A DNA stretch of 64,000 nt from Undibacterium sp. KW1. Lineage in GTDB: Bacteria > Pseudomonadota > Gammaproteobacteria > Burkholderiales > Burkholderiaceae_D. The stretch covers positions 4,712,001-4,776,000 of the forward strand of contig NZ_AP018439.1 of assembly GCF_009937955.1 (NCBI RefSeq), read 5' to 3'. This document shows positions 57,074-64,000 of this stretch, piece after piece. Under the pieces are notes generated by a model. It was given only the letters and a program-made list of their open reading frames with translations. It did not search any database and was not told the DNA's origin. Each line of letters begins with the position of its first letter. The stretch's first letter is position 1. The position numbers were made by a program, and so were the translations under genes.

Positions 57074-57499
57074 TCAAGACAGCATGCCGCCGTTGACCAC
57101 ACTGACCGAAGTCAACCCGTAGCGCTGGGTTAATGCCAGCACTGTCATCACTTGCTGGTAGGTGGTAGTGCGGCTGGCGCGAAGATGCACGTCGTGACGA
57201 CTATCCTTGTCCTTGGTCAGGCCTTGAAAATAATCTTCCAGTTGTGCCGTTGTCACTGCCTTGCCATTCCATTGCAGGCTGCCGTCGAAATCAATGTCAA
57301 CATAGCTTACGTCTGTCGTCCGGCCAAAACTGAGCGTACAGCCACCTTGGCCATATTCAACCAGATGCCTTGCTGGCGGCACAGCCATGACCAGCATGGC
57401 GATCAGCGCCAGCAAGATACCTATCATGGGTGTGCTGTCCATAGTCAGCAAGACCTCATCTTCTCTTTGCCTGCCCTGGGCTGCCCGTGCGTGCATCAT
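57074..57499 (-). CDS. ExbD/TolR-like membrane protein lacking the key Asp
   Basis: The 141-residue protein has the ExbD/TolR layout: a short cytoplasmic N-terminus, one transmembrane helix (about 24-43) and a periplasmic domain ending in LTLALTQRYGLTSVSVVNGG-type strands. The helix reads MDSTPMIGILLALIAMLVMAVPP. In ExbD and TolR the residue after PMI or PLV is the essential proton-carrying Asp, but here it is Gly. No exbB/tolQ or tonB gene is adjacent. It may be a non-energising relative, or the proton path may differ. Confidence 0.75.
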   Translation of the reverse strand: MMHARAAQGRQREDEVLLTMDSTPMIGILLALIAMLVMAVPPARHLVEYGQGGCTLSFGRTTDVSYVDIDFDGSLQWNGKAVTTAQLEDYFQGLTKDKDSRHDVHLRASRTTTYQQVMTVLALTQRYGLTSVSVVNGGMLS

Positions 57500-57843
57500 G
57501 TCTTTGTCCTCGTTGTTACTGCGGGATTACTGCTGGAACAGTTGCCGCAGTCATATTACACATTTTATAAAGCTGTTGCAAAGCGGGCAAGCTCAAGTGA
57601 AGAGAACAGCTAGACTGGCTGCCAGGACCAATGACTATTGTACCTATCGGGCAATAAAGCTGCCCATGCCTGTCCGTTTTTAGCATCAGCCCGGCAGGCA
57701 AAAGAAATTCATCTTGATGTTCTAAGACAAGTTCTGGGGACTGTGGCATTATATTTTAGAAGTAATTGAGAAGTAGACTAAAACCACAGCATAAGTAGCC
57801 CTGAAGTAAATAAGCCAGTCTCACACCTGTAAAGGCGCGAAGC
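57500..57843. other. Intergenic region, no gene seen
   Basis: Only shadow frames occur. The last 100 bp are AT-rich and should drive the 57844 gene. No REP was found here. Confidence 0.5.
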
Positions 57844-58308
57844 ATGAAAATCTATTCGGAAATCATCGTTCTGTATGACCACGTCGCCATGCCTGGCGAA
57901 GATGATTTTTGTCCGGCGTTCTGGCAGGCAGAAGAGTTTGATTCAGATGGCGATTTTTATGGCGATGATGAATCGAAGGAATGGACCACGCTAAAGCTGA
58001 CCAAGCACTATGCGAATGGCCGCAATAGTGACTTTCAATTGTATGTACATCGCGAAAAAAGTGGCGATGCCGCGCATGAGCTGGCCCGCTATTTTCAATA
58101 CCGCAATGATGGCCAGTACAAAGAAAAAAAGAATGTGCAGGAAGCCAAAAACCTGTGCGTAGCCTCGCTTGAAATCAAGGCCGCCTCGCTGGAAGACTAC
58201 CGCGAATTTTTACGCACCGTGCTTTTTTTCCTCGAACACACCGGCGGCATCGCTGCCAATGTGGGCGGTTTTGATGCGTGGGATTTCAAGACGGAGTTTG
58301 TGGATTGA
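57844..58308 (+). CDS. Hypothetical soluble protein (immunity-like)
   Basis: The 154-residue acidic protein (MKIYSEIIVLYDHVAMPGEDDFCPAFWQAEEFDSDGDFYGDDESKEW) has no signal peptide and no recognised family. It is similar in size and acidity to the immunity-like proteins elsewhere in the window, but no toxin is next to it. The ATG follows AAAGGCGCGAAGC, with AAGG nine bases upstream. Confidence 0.5.
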   Translation: MKIYSEIIVLYDHVAMPGEDDFCPAFWQAEEFDSDGDFYGDDESKEWTTLKLTKHYANGRNSDFQLYVHREKSGDAAHELARYFQYRNDGQYKEKKNVQEAKNLCVASLEIKAASLEDYREFLRTVLFFLEHTGGIAANVGGFDAWDFKTEFVD

Positions 58309-58421
58309 TGCTGGGGGCGTTGTAACGCACCCCACATGACTTAATATTCTTTTGGAGTGCCACATACCATTTACCAAGTCTCCTCAACGCGTCATCGACA
58401 ATTCGGTAAAGAGTCGAAAAA

Positions 58422-58820
58422 ATGAAAAAATTATTGTTGCTTTGTACCTTCCTGGCGGGATGTTCAGCGCAAGTGCAAATGATGCCCAGGGATTCTGGAA
58501 AAATATATACTGGTCAGGTCACTGGCAACGGTATGGGTGCAGCCAATATAACGATCACCATCGAAGGTGAGGTTTATGTGGGCACGGTGATACGCACATC
58601 GTCAAATGATGGCTTCGGCTTAATACAGCAGTTTGGCAGAAATGGCTCCAGCTTTTCCACGGTCGTCACCAGTGGTGGTTCGTCGAACTTGAAGGCTATC
58701 TTGTCATCCCAAAACAGCCGGGGTTTGCGTTGCGACTTGATTTCGAATGGTAATAACGGTGGCGGCGGCGTTTGCATAGATGATCAATCGCGAATTTTCG
58801 ACGTGATCGTCACCAGGTAA
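58422..58820 (+). CDS. Small lipoprotein, unknown function
   Basis: The 132-residue lipoprotein has signal MKKLLLLCTFLAGCS with lipobox FLAGC, then a Gly/Ser/Asn-rich beta-type chain (GQVTGNGMGAANITITIEGEVYVGTV). Two cysteines in the mature part (LRCDLI, GVCIDD) could form a disulphide. The start is ATG 58422, preceded by GAGTCGAAAAA. It probably faces the periplasm. Confidence 0.7.
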   Translation: MKKLLLLCTFLAGCSAQVQMMPRDSGKIYTGQVTGNGMGAANITITIEGEVYVGTVIRTSSNDGFGLIQQFGRNGSSFSTVVTSGGSSNLKAILSSQNSRGLRCDLISNGNNGGGGVCIDDQSRIFDVIVTR

Positions 58821-58888
58821 TATTTAACAAAATCTGAGCGACATTGTGCGTCGTTACCGGTCTGGAGTCTGGCGATAGGCATTCTTCG

Positions 58889-58952
58889 GTGCGCATGGCG
58901 CACCCTGCAAATCAGCAAATCAGCAAATCAGCAAATCAGCAAATCAGCAAAT
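58889..58952. repeat. Family B REP followed by an 8-bp tandem repeat
   Basis: A reverse family B copy (GGTGCGCATGGCGCACCCTG) at about 58889-58908 runs straight into five units of AAATCAGC (58909-58948). The array may vary in length. Confidence 0.85.
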
Positions 58953-58994
58953 GATAATGCCTGCATGATAACGCGCACGAAATCACATCCCCAA

Positions 58995-59031
58995 ATAAAA
59001 AACCGCCACGGAGGGGGAATTCCGTGGCGGC
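58995..59031 (-). terminator. Intrinsic terminator of the LysR gene
   Basis: On the minus strand the stem CCGCCACGGA / TCCGTGGCGG is followed by TTTTTT. It lies about 155 bp beyond the LysR stop codon. Confidence 0.8.
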
Positions 59032-59185
59032 AAAATACCTAAGGAGACACAACAATCATAGAATATCGGATTAATGTTACACAAGTATGACGACGATATT
59101 TTACAATTGCTTACAAGCATGTAATTAACGCCTATTTGTGTCTGCTGCTCAATGCATCTCTGCTGCAAGGCCGCGCAAGGCCATC

Positions 59186-60184
59186 TCAGCCAACCCGCAT
59201 CTTGCCGGGATGCGGTATGCCAAGCTCCCTGAGTTTTTCTTCATGGATGCGGAAAGGGCAAGTGCCCAGCCACATGTCTTCTTCCGGGTGGGGGAATTTG
59301 CTGGCGACGAAATCGACAAAGCGCCTGACCTTGGCCGACAACTGGCGGCGGCTGGGATAGACCATGGAAATCGACACCGCACCAAAGCAGTGTTCAGGAA
59401 ACAGCCTGACCAGCCTGCCCTGCGCCAGGTCATCATCAATCTGGAAAGACGTGCGCAAGACCAGGCCCATGCCCGCCAGGGCGCAGGCGCGCAGCACGTC
59501 GGCATTATTGCTGATGACCTTGCTCTGGATAGGGATGTTGCGGTAAGAGTCGCGGCCTACGCGTTTGTCAAAGGCCATCCAGTTATCGCGCAAAAAATCA
59601 TAATTGAAATTGAGGCAGCGGTGGCCAGAGATATCCTCAGGCGTGGTGGGCGTGCCATGTTCCTTGAGGTAGCTGGGCGAGGCACACAGCAGCACTTCAG
59701 ACGTGGCCAGCTTGCGCGAGATCATGCTGCCGTCTATCTTTTGCAGGTCCAGGTAAAAGCCGACATCAATACCCTCCTCGACCAGATCAACCTGGTGGTC
59801 AGTGATTTTGATATCGAGCATGACGTCGGGATAATCCCTGGCAAATTCGGGTAAAAGCTGCGCCAGTTGCGCTTTGCCGAAATGCGGCACAGAATAGATG
59901 CGCAAGGTGCCGCTGGGTTTTTTGGCCGCATATGAGGCGATGGCATCGGCATCGTCAATATCGCTCAGGATGGCACGCACCCTGTCCAGATACACCAGAC
60001 CCGTCTCTGTCAGCGACAATTTACGGGTAGAGCGGTTCAACAATCGCGTGCCCAGATGGCTCTCCAGATCCGCGATATAACGGGTGACAACGGCGTTAGA
60101 CATGTCCAGGGCCGTAGCTGCCTTGGCAAAATTGCCCAGCTCTACAACCTTGGCAAAAGTACGCATTGATTGCAATCTGTCCAT
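59186..60184 (-). CDS. LysR family transcriptional regulator
   Basis: The 332-residue LysR regulator has an N-terminal winged helix-turn-helix (MRTFAKVVELGNFAKAATALDMSNAVVTRYIADLESHLGTRLLNRSTRKLSLT, about 7-60) and a substrate-binding domain (about 90-295). LysR proteins bind as tetramers and respond to small metabolites; the effector is unknown. No divergent enzyme gene is adjacent, so its target is not obvious. The ATG at 60184 is used; an in-frame TTG at 60190 is less likely. Confidence 0.9.
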   Translation of the reverse strand: MDRLQSMRTFAKVVELGNFAKAATALDMSNAVVTRYIADLESHLGTRLLNRSTRKLSLTETGLVYLDRVRAILSDIDDADAIASYAAKKPSGTLRIYSVPHFGKAQLAQLLPEFARDYPDVMLDIKITDHQVDLVEEGIDVGFYLDLQKIDGSMISRKLATSEVLLCASPSYLKEHGTPTTPEDISGHRCLNFNYDFLRDNWMAFDKRVGRDSYRNIPIQSKVISNNADVLRACALAGMGLVLRTSFQIDDDLAQGRLVRLFPEHCFGAVSISMVYPSRRQLSAKVRRFVDFVASKFPHPEEDMWLGTCPFRIHEEKLRELGIPHPGKMRVG

Positions 60185-60429
60185 TTTCAAGCCCCTTATT
60201 GTTCCTGATTCAGCAATAGTATATTCCCATTTTCATACTTTATTGTTGAATCCGAAAAGTCTACACTTCTCTCCATCGGTGCAGTGCAACATAAATCAAG
60301 CTCTACACCGCGCCGCTGGCGACGACTTGTTTCAGTTGTTATCGGAAGTGAAATTTCACTTCTCATGACAATTGAGCAAGATCACCGAGGCGGCTATCTC
60401 TGAAAACTTACTTATTGATAGGAACGATC

Positions 60430-60720
60430 ATGAATGCGAAACAACTCTTTTTGGCAACCAGCCTGACATTTTTGACAGCAACTTCTGTTTTTGCTGCTGA
60501 CAACAACGCTGAAAGCACTGCACCAAAAACCCGCGCCCAAGTTTTGGCAGAACTGCAAGAATCCCGCGCCAACGGCGAAGAAATCGGCATGGAAGGCTAC
60601 TCCTGGTACCCAGCCCAAAAAGCTGCCCTGGTCAAAGCCAATGAAACACGTCTGGCAGCAGAAAAAGCCAATGCTGAAAAAGTAGCGACTTCCAAAGCAC
60701 AAAAATCGGCACAGAACTAA
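60430..60720 (+). CDS. DUF4148-family periplasmic protein
   Basis: The 96-residue protein has a signal peptide (MNAKQLFLATSLTFLTATSVFA) and then KTRAQVLAELQESRANGEEIGMEGYSWYP. This is the pattern of DUF4148, a small family almost limited to Burkholderiales. The function is unknown. AGGA about eight bases before the ATG at 60430 supports this start over a longer frame at 60415. A terminator follows. Confidence 0.85.
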   Translation: MNAKQLFLATSLTFLTATSVFAADNNAESTAPKTRAQVLAELQESRANGEEIGMEGYSWYPAQKAALVKANETRLAAEKANAEKVATSKAQKSAQN

Positions 60721-60771
60721 TTTGACGGTTCGGCTGGCCAGGTCATTAACTGGCTGGTCTTTGGAATGATG

Positions 60772-60810
60772 AAACCCGGTGATCAGTGATCAGCCGGGTT
60801 TTGTTTTTTT
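60772..60810 (+). terminator. Rho-independent terminator after the DUF4148 gene
   Basis: The stem AAACCCGG / CCGGGTTT encloses a loop containing TGATCAGTGATCA, followed by TTGTTTTTTT. It lies 52 bp beyond the stop codon. Confidence 0.85.
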
Positions 60811-60831
60811 GATGTTACGGTTCTTTTGGAA

Positions 60832-61016
60832 GACCTCTCAACACAGAGGCACAGAGTCACAGAGGGGGCACAGAGAAAACCTAAGATGCCATGCAAACTC
60901 CTGTAGGAGCGGCTTCAGCCGCGAACATTTACACCGTATCGACCATTCGCAGCTGGAGCCGCTCCTGCAATTACTCTGCCCTTTTCTAGGTCAAGCCAGA
61001 CTTGATCTGGCATCCA
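60832..61016. repeat. Dispersed repeats: ACACAGAGG type, family D pair and family F copy
   Basis: CCTCTCAACACAGAGGCACA begins at 60834. The family D pair is GTAGGAGCGGCTTCAGCCGC (60903) with its complement near 60947-60968. A diverged family F element (AGCCAGACTTGATCTGGCAT) follows near 60993-61012. Confidence 0.75.
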
Positions 61017-61042
61017 GTGGTTCTGCAATCATGCAAAAACGC

Positions 61043-61477
61043 TTAGTCTGATCGTCCAGAAGTTTGCACTTTGTAGTAGGACTCGATATCTTCTAGTGCC
61101 ATTCCCTCCAAAGGTTCATCTATATCGTGTTCGCGCGCAAAAAATACGAAACTCCGGGCAACAGTCTCAAACTGCAGAATAGCGCAGCCTAAATCCATAA
61201 AATACAGCGATCCACCCTGAGCCTGCCCATAGTCAGCGCTGTGGCCAGCAACATAGAGCGCAGCTTGAAGCTTACCCATTTGGAGGACATCTTCTCCAGA
61301 AAAAAATAGATGTTTTAAGTCATCTGGATAAAGCTCAATCGCGCTAAGTTTTCCTTCCTCATAGTCGCATGATCCAATGCCATCCATCGTCGTTTGAATA
61401 AGTTCTACTTCCGATTCCGACATGCCAAATTTCAGCGCCCCTACTCCAACGAAAGGTTCAAAAACAAGATCCATCAT
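61043..61477 (-). CDS. Acidic hypothetical protein (immunity-like)
   Basis: The 144-residue acidic protein (MMDLVFEPFVGVGALKFGMSESEVELIQTTMDG) has a C-terminal FVFFAREHDIDEPLEGMALEDIESYYK. It has no signal peptide and no recognised family. Size, acidity and lone position fit an orphan immunity-type gene, but no toxin is adjacent. AAGGA six bases before the ATG at 61477 supports this start. Confidence 0.5.
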   Translation of the reverse strand: MMDLVFEPFVGVGALKFGMSESEVELIQTTMDGIGSCDYEEGKLSAIELYPDDLKHLFFSGEDVLQMGKLQAALYVAGHSADYGQAQGGSLYFMDLGCAILQFETVARSFVFFAREHDIDEPLEGMALEDIESYYKVQTSGRSD

Positions 61478-62233
61478 TAACATTCCTTACCATTTCCTGA
61501 GCACACTAGCTCGCTTTTTTTCAGACCATCTAACTTCAAACAGGGTGAAAAAAATCCGTTTAAACTGGCTATGCAATTTGCTTTTTAATACTGAATTGTA
61601 AAGCATCTCAGAATATACTGCATTTGCATTCAGAAAACAGAGTCAGGTTTTATATACACACATTTCTTTTACGTAGTTATGTTTGAGCTGCCCGCGTTTT
61701 CCCCAACCGAAACCGCAAAAGCAGTTGAATGCCAGCAGCAAGACACCCTGACCGTGCATGACCAACGCCGCTGGATGCCGGATCAAGTCCGGCATGACGG
61801 GTTCAGAGGTGCTGCTTAAAAAAACCTTTGCCTGTTTGCACAGCACCGTGATGCAGCTGTAACGGCAGATACATTGCAATGCGCCGCATGAATTCTGCCT
61901 ACTGCCTGCTTCATTTTCCCTGCCATACAAAATCCGACCCCGTAGGAGCGGCTTTAGCCGCGAACAAATGCGTAGTGGTGGCGATACACGGCCAAAGCCA
62001 CTCATGCAAACCTTGCACCACCGCCCGATGCATGAGTTGTTTTTTGCATGGAGGAATGCATTCGACATTGCAAATATCATTATATTAAATAACAATATAC
62101 GAAGACTGATTTGAAGATAGGAACAAGAGCCGATCAGTTGCCTTGCTTCGTCGCATGCAGCGAAGCGGTCTGGGCGTTTTGCTGTTCTGTTCCTGAATCC
62201 AAGCCTGGTTTTGCCAAACTCAAGGAGAAGTCC
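61478..62233. other. Intergenic region with repeats, no gene seen
   Basis: It contains a family F copy (TGCCGGATCAAGTCCGGCAT near 61776), a family C half (ATTGCAATGCGCCGCATG near 61873) and a family D half (GTAGGAGCGGCTTTAGCCGC at 61942). The frame upstream of 62234 is open but shows no coding features. AT-rich sequence near 62050-62110 is a likely promoter. Confidence 0.6.
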
Positions 62234-63775
62234 ATGGATGTCTTGTCCACCGCTGTCACCACCTCAGCCGCTACCTCAGTCCCTACCCCCGCCCGCCGCC
62301 GTTTCTTGCAGACATCCACCGCCCTTGCCACAGCCAGCATGCTGGGTATGTCGGGCGAGGCCAATGCTGCACCGGCACTGCACAGCAAACACAACCTGGC
62401 GGCGCTGGCACGCAGTATGGCCGGGCGCCTGATTTTGCCGGGTGAGCTGGGTTATATGATGGCCGCAGCGCCGAATAACCAGCGCTATGCCGACATCCTG
62501 CCCATCGCCGTTGCCATGTGCGCCAATGACAGAGATGTGCAGTTGTGCCTACGCTGGGCCATCGACAACCGCAAGCCCTTTGCAGTGCGCTCTGGTGGTC
62601 ACAATTACGCAGGCTTTTCTACTACCAGGGGTTTGCTGATTGATGTGAAGGCCATGAATGGCATCAGGCTGGATGAAAAAGAGAATACCTGCACCATCGC
62701 CGCCGGTGTCAGTAACCAGGATATGGCCAACTTTTTTAGCGGCAGCAGCCTGGCTGTGCCGTCTGGCCGTTGCCCGACCGTGGGTGCGGCGGGTCTGGTG
62801 CTGGGTGGTGGCTGGGGGTTTTCTGCGACCCATGCAGGCCTGACTTGCGACAGCCTGAAATCTTCAGAAATTGTTTTACCCAGCCAGCAACTGGTAGTGG
62901 CCGAAGACAAGGGCAGCTATCAGGATTTATTTTGGGGACTGCGCGGCGGTGGTGGCGGCAATTTTGGGGTGAATACCTCGTTCACCTTTAACCTGGTCGA
63001 CGTCTCGCACAACGTCACGATTTTCAATATCCTCTGGCCTGCCCAGCTGCAGCTGGAATTATTTTCTGCCTTGCAGGACCTGCAGCAAAATAATCCCACC
63101 ACGATTTCTACCCGCAGCAAAATCGTGCCGCGCCGTGCTGGTACCAACTACACCATGGCAGATTTGCAGGTCACGACCCTGGGCCAGTTCTTTGGTGGTA
63201 AAGAAGCCGCGCTCAAGGCTTTGGAACCGGTATTGAAAATGCTCACGCCTGCCAAGGCTGACATTCGTGAAATGACTTACTGGCAGGCGCGTGATTACCT
63301 GATCACCGATGACCCCAATGGCATGTATGACCTGCGCTCATCCTATGTGGGCGAAAAAATGTCACCAGAGGGCATGGAAATGATGCTGCGCTGGATGCTG
63401 AAATGGCCTGGCGGTTCACTTGTGCCAGAAAACATGGGCATCCTGTTTGCGATTGGTGGCAAGGTGCGTGAAGTGCCAGTCAATGCCACCGCCTACCCCC
63501 ATCGCAATGCCAATTATATTTTTGAAATGGAAGCCGCCTGGGGGCCGATAGACAAGCTGGACGTAGTGCAGAGACAGCAACAATGGCTGCGCGATTACTT
63601 TACTGCCATGAGCCCTTTTGTACTGCCGCAAGCCTATGTCAATTTCCCGAACCGCGAGCAACCAAATTGGGCAAGGGCTTATTATGGCCCTAACCTGGAT
63701 CGTTTAAAGCTCGTCAAACACAAATTCGATCCGCACGATTATTTCAAGTTTGAGCAGAGTATTCCGCAGAAGTGA
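62234..63775 (+). CDS. Tat-exported FAD-linked oxidase (berberine-bridge-enzyme type)
   Basis: The 513-residue protein has a Tat signal (PARRRFLQTSTALATASML, near residues 19-37), a PCMH-type FAD-binding domain and a C-terminal BBE segment. FAD attaches at the His of RSGGHNYAGFST and probably also at the Cys of SGRCPTVGAAGLVLGGGWGF, giving bicovalent flavin. The BBE tail is recognisable in YVNFPN ... YYGPNLDRLKLVKHKFDPHDYF. These enzymes oxidise carbohydrates or alkaloid-like alcohols with oxygen; the substrate is not evident. AAGGAGAAG before the ATG at 62234 fixes the start. Confidence 0.9.
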   Translation: MDVLSTAVTTSAATSVPTPARRRFLQTSTALATASMLGMSGEANAAPALHSKHNLAALARSMAGRLILPGELGYMMAAAPNNQRYADILPIAVAMCANDRDVQLCLRWAIDNRKPFAVRSGGHNYAGFSTTRGLLIDVKAMNGIRLDEKENTCTIAAGVSNQDMANFFSGSSLAVPSGRCPTVGAAGLVLGGGWGFSATHAGLTCDSLKSSEIVLPSQQLVVAEDKGSYQDLFWGLRGGGGGNFGVNTSFTFNLVDVSHNVTIFNILWPAQLQLELFSALQDLQQNNPTTISTRSKIVPRRAGTNYTMADLQVTTLGQFFGGKEAALKALEPVLKMLTPAKADIREMTYWQARDYLITDDPNGMYDLRSSYVGEKMSPEGMEMMLRWMLKWPGGSLVPENMGILFAIGGKVREVPVNATAYPHRNANYIFEMEAAWGPIDKLDVVQRQQQWLRDYFTAMSPFVLPQAYVNFPNREQPNWARAYYGPNLDRLKLVKHKFDPHDYFKFEQSIPQK

Positions 63776-63867
63776 GCAGGTTTGCAGTGCATGCAAAGAT
63801 CGATATTTTGTTGCAGGAAAGGCTTTAGCGATGATTTGCCAATGCAAGTTGATTTTGAAAGTGATGG

Positions 63868-64000
63868 ATGATGTCCAGTAAAAGTCTCAATTCACGTATA
63901 CCAGCTTATAAAGCCGCATTCTCCGATGGAGAACTGCAAAAGACATACCAGGATTTAGTGGGGATTGTGCAAAATCTTAGAACAGAATTCACCAAGAAGT
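63868..64000 (+). CDS. DUF7000-like protein, N-terminal part (runs off window)
   Basis: The frame starts at ATGATG (63868) and encodes SSKSLNSRIPAYKAAFSDG and then ELQKTYQDLVGIVQNLRTEF to the window edge. The early AYKxxxxxGxLQKTY pattern, continuing LxxFTKK, resembles the small DUF7000-type family, but this rests on 44 residues only. GAAAG lies a few bases upstream. Confidence 0.5.
   Translation, partial: MMSSKSLNSRIPAYKAAFSDGELQKTYQDLVGIVQNLRTEFTKK

Overview
The window looks like a chromosomal stretch from a Gram-negative betaproteobacterium, most likely Burkholderiales (Oxalobacteraceae-like). This is inferred from a DUF4148 small periplasmic protein, a PqiABC operon, lipoproteins, cyclic-di-GMP enzymes, the LysR and MarR types present, and a moderate GC content with dense palindromic repeats. 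No rRNA, tRNA or CRISPR array was found.

Layout. 1-10.5 kb: DapF-like fragment, quinone-reductase-like dehydrogenase with a divergent MarR regulator, an archaeal-type aspartyl-tRNA synthetase behind an asparagine-codon attenuator, a serine hydrolase, and a large beta-propeller diguanylate cyclase. 10.5-20.4 kb: hypothetical genes, a Schlafen/AlbA-type protein, a gene-poor AT-richer stretch, a secreted S53 peptidase and a GGDEF-EAL protein. 20.4-22 kb: IS110/IS1111-type element, copy 1. 22-32 kb: the pqi operon, small orphan genes, and a REP-associated tyrosine transposase (RAYT) bracketed by its probable REP sequences. 32-36 kb: tail-collar protein, paired Ala-rich secreted proteins, acetyltransferases. 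36-53 kb: an accessory block with a deaminase toxin and two immunity-like copies, a phage-like replication and repressor module, SSB, and a second effector cluster (779-aa protein, metallopeptidase effector with a signal-peptide-bearing immunity candidate). 53-64 kb: Nudix, LprI-like protein, IS copy 2 (two silent differences from copy 1), ExbD-like protein, LysR, DUF4148 and a Tat-exported FAD oxidase.

The unifying theme is palindromic repeats. At least five unrelated hairpin families share the same 5' tetranucleotide GTAG, the known hallmark of RAYT-mobilised REPs. One family surrounds the RAYT gene. Both IS copies sit at the same point inside another family, just after GTAGGG. The right non-coding end of the IS contains a structured RNA candidate with four short segments that match the target and the element ends and all converge on a TG core, which is what a bridge RNA programmed to hit REPs should look like.

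The other notable system is the leader of the AspRS gene: a short reading frame with five Asn codons in nine, followed by segments able to form alternative 1:2, 2:3 and 3:4 pairings, the last being an intrinsic terminator. That fits control of a non-discriminating AspRS by Asn-tRNA supply.
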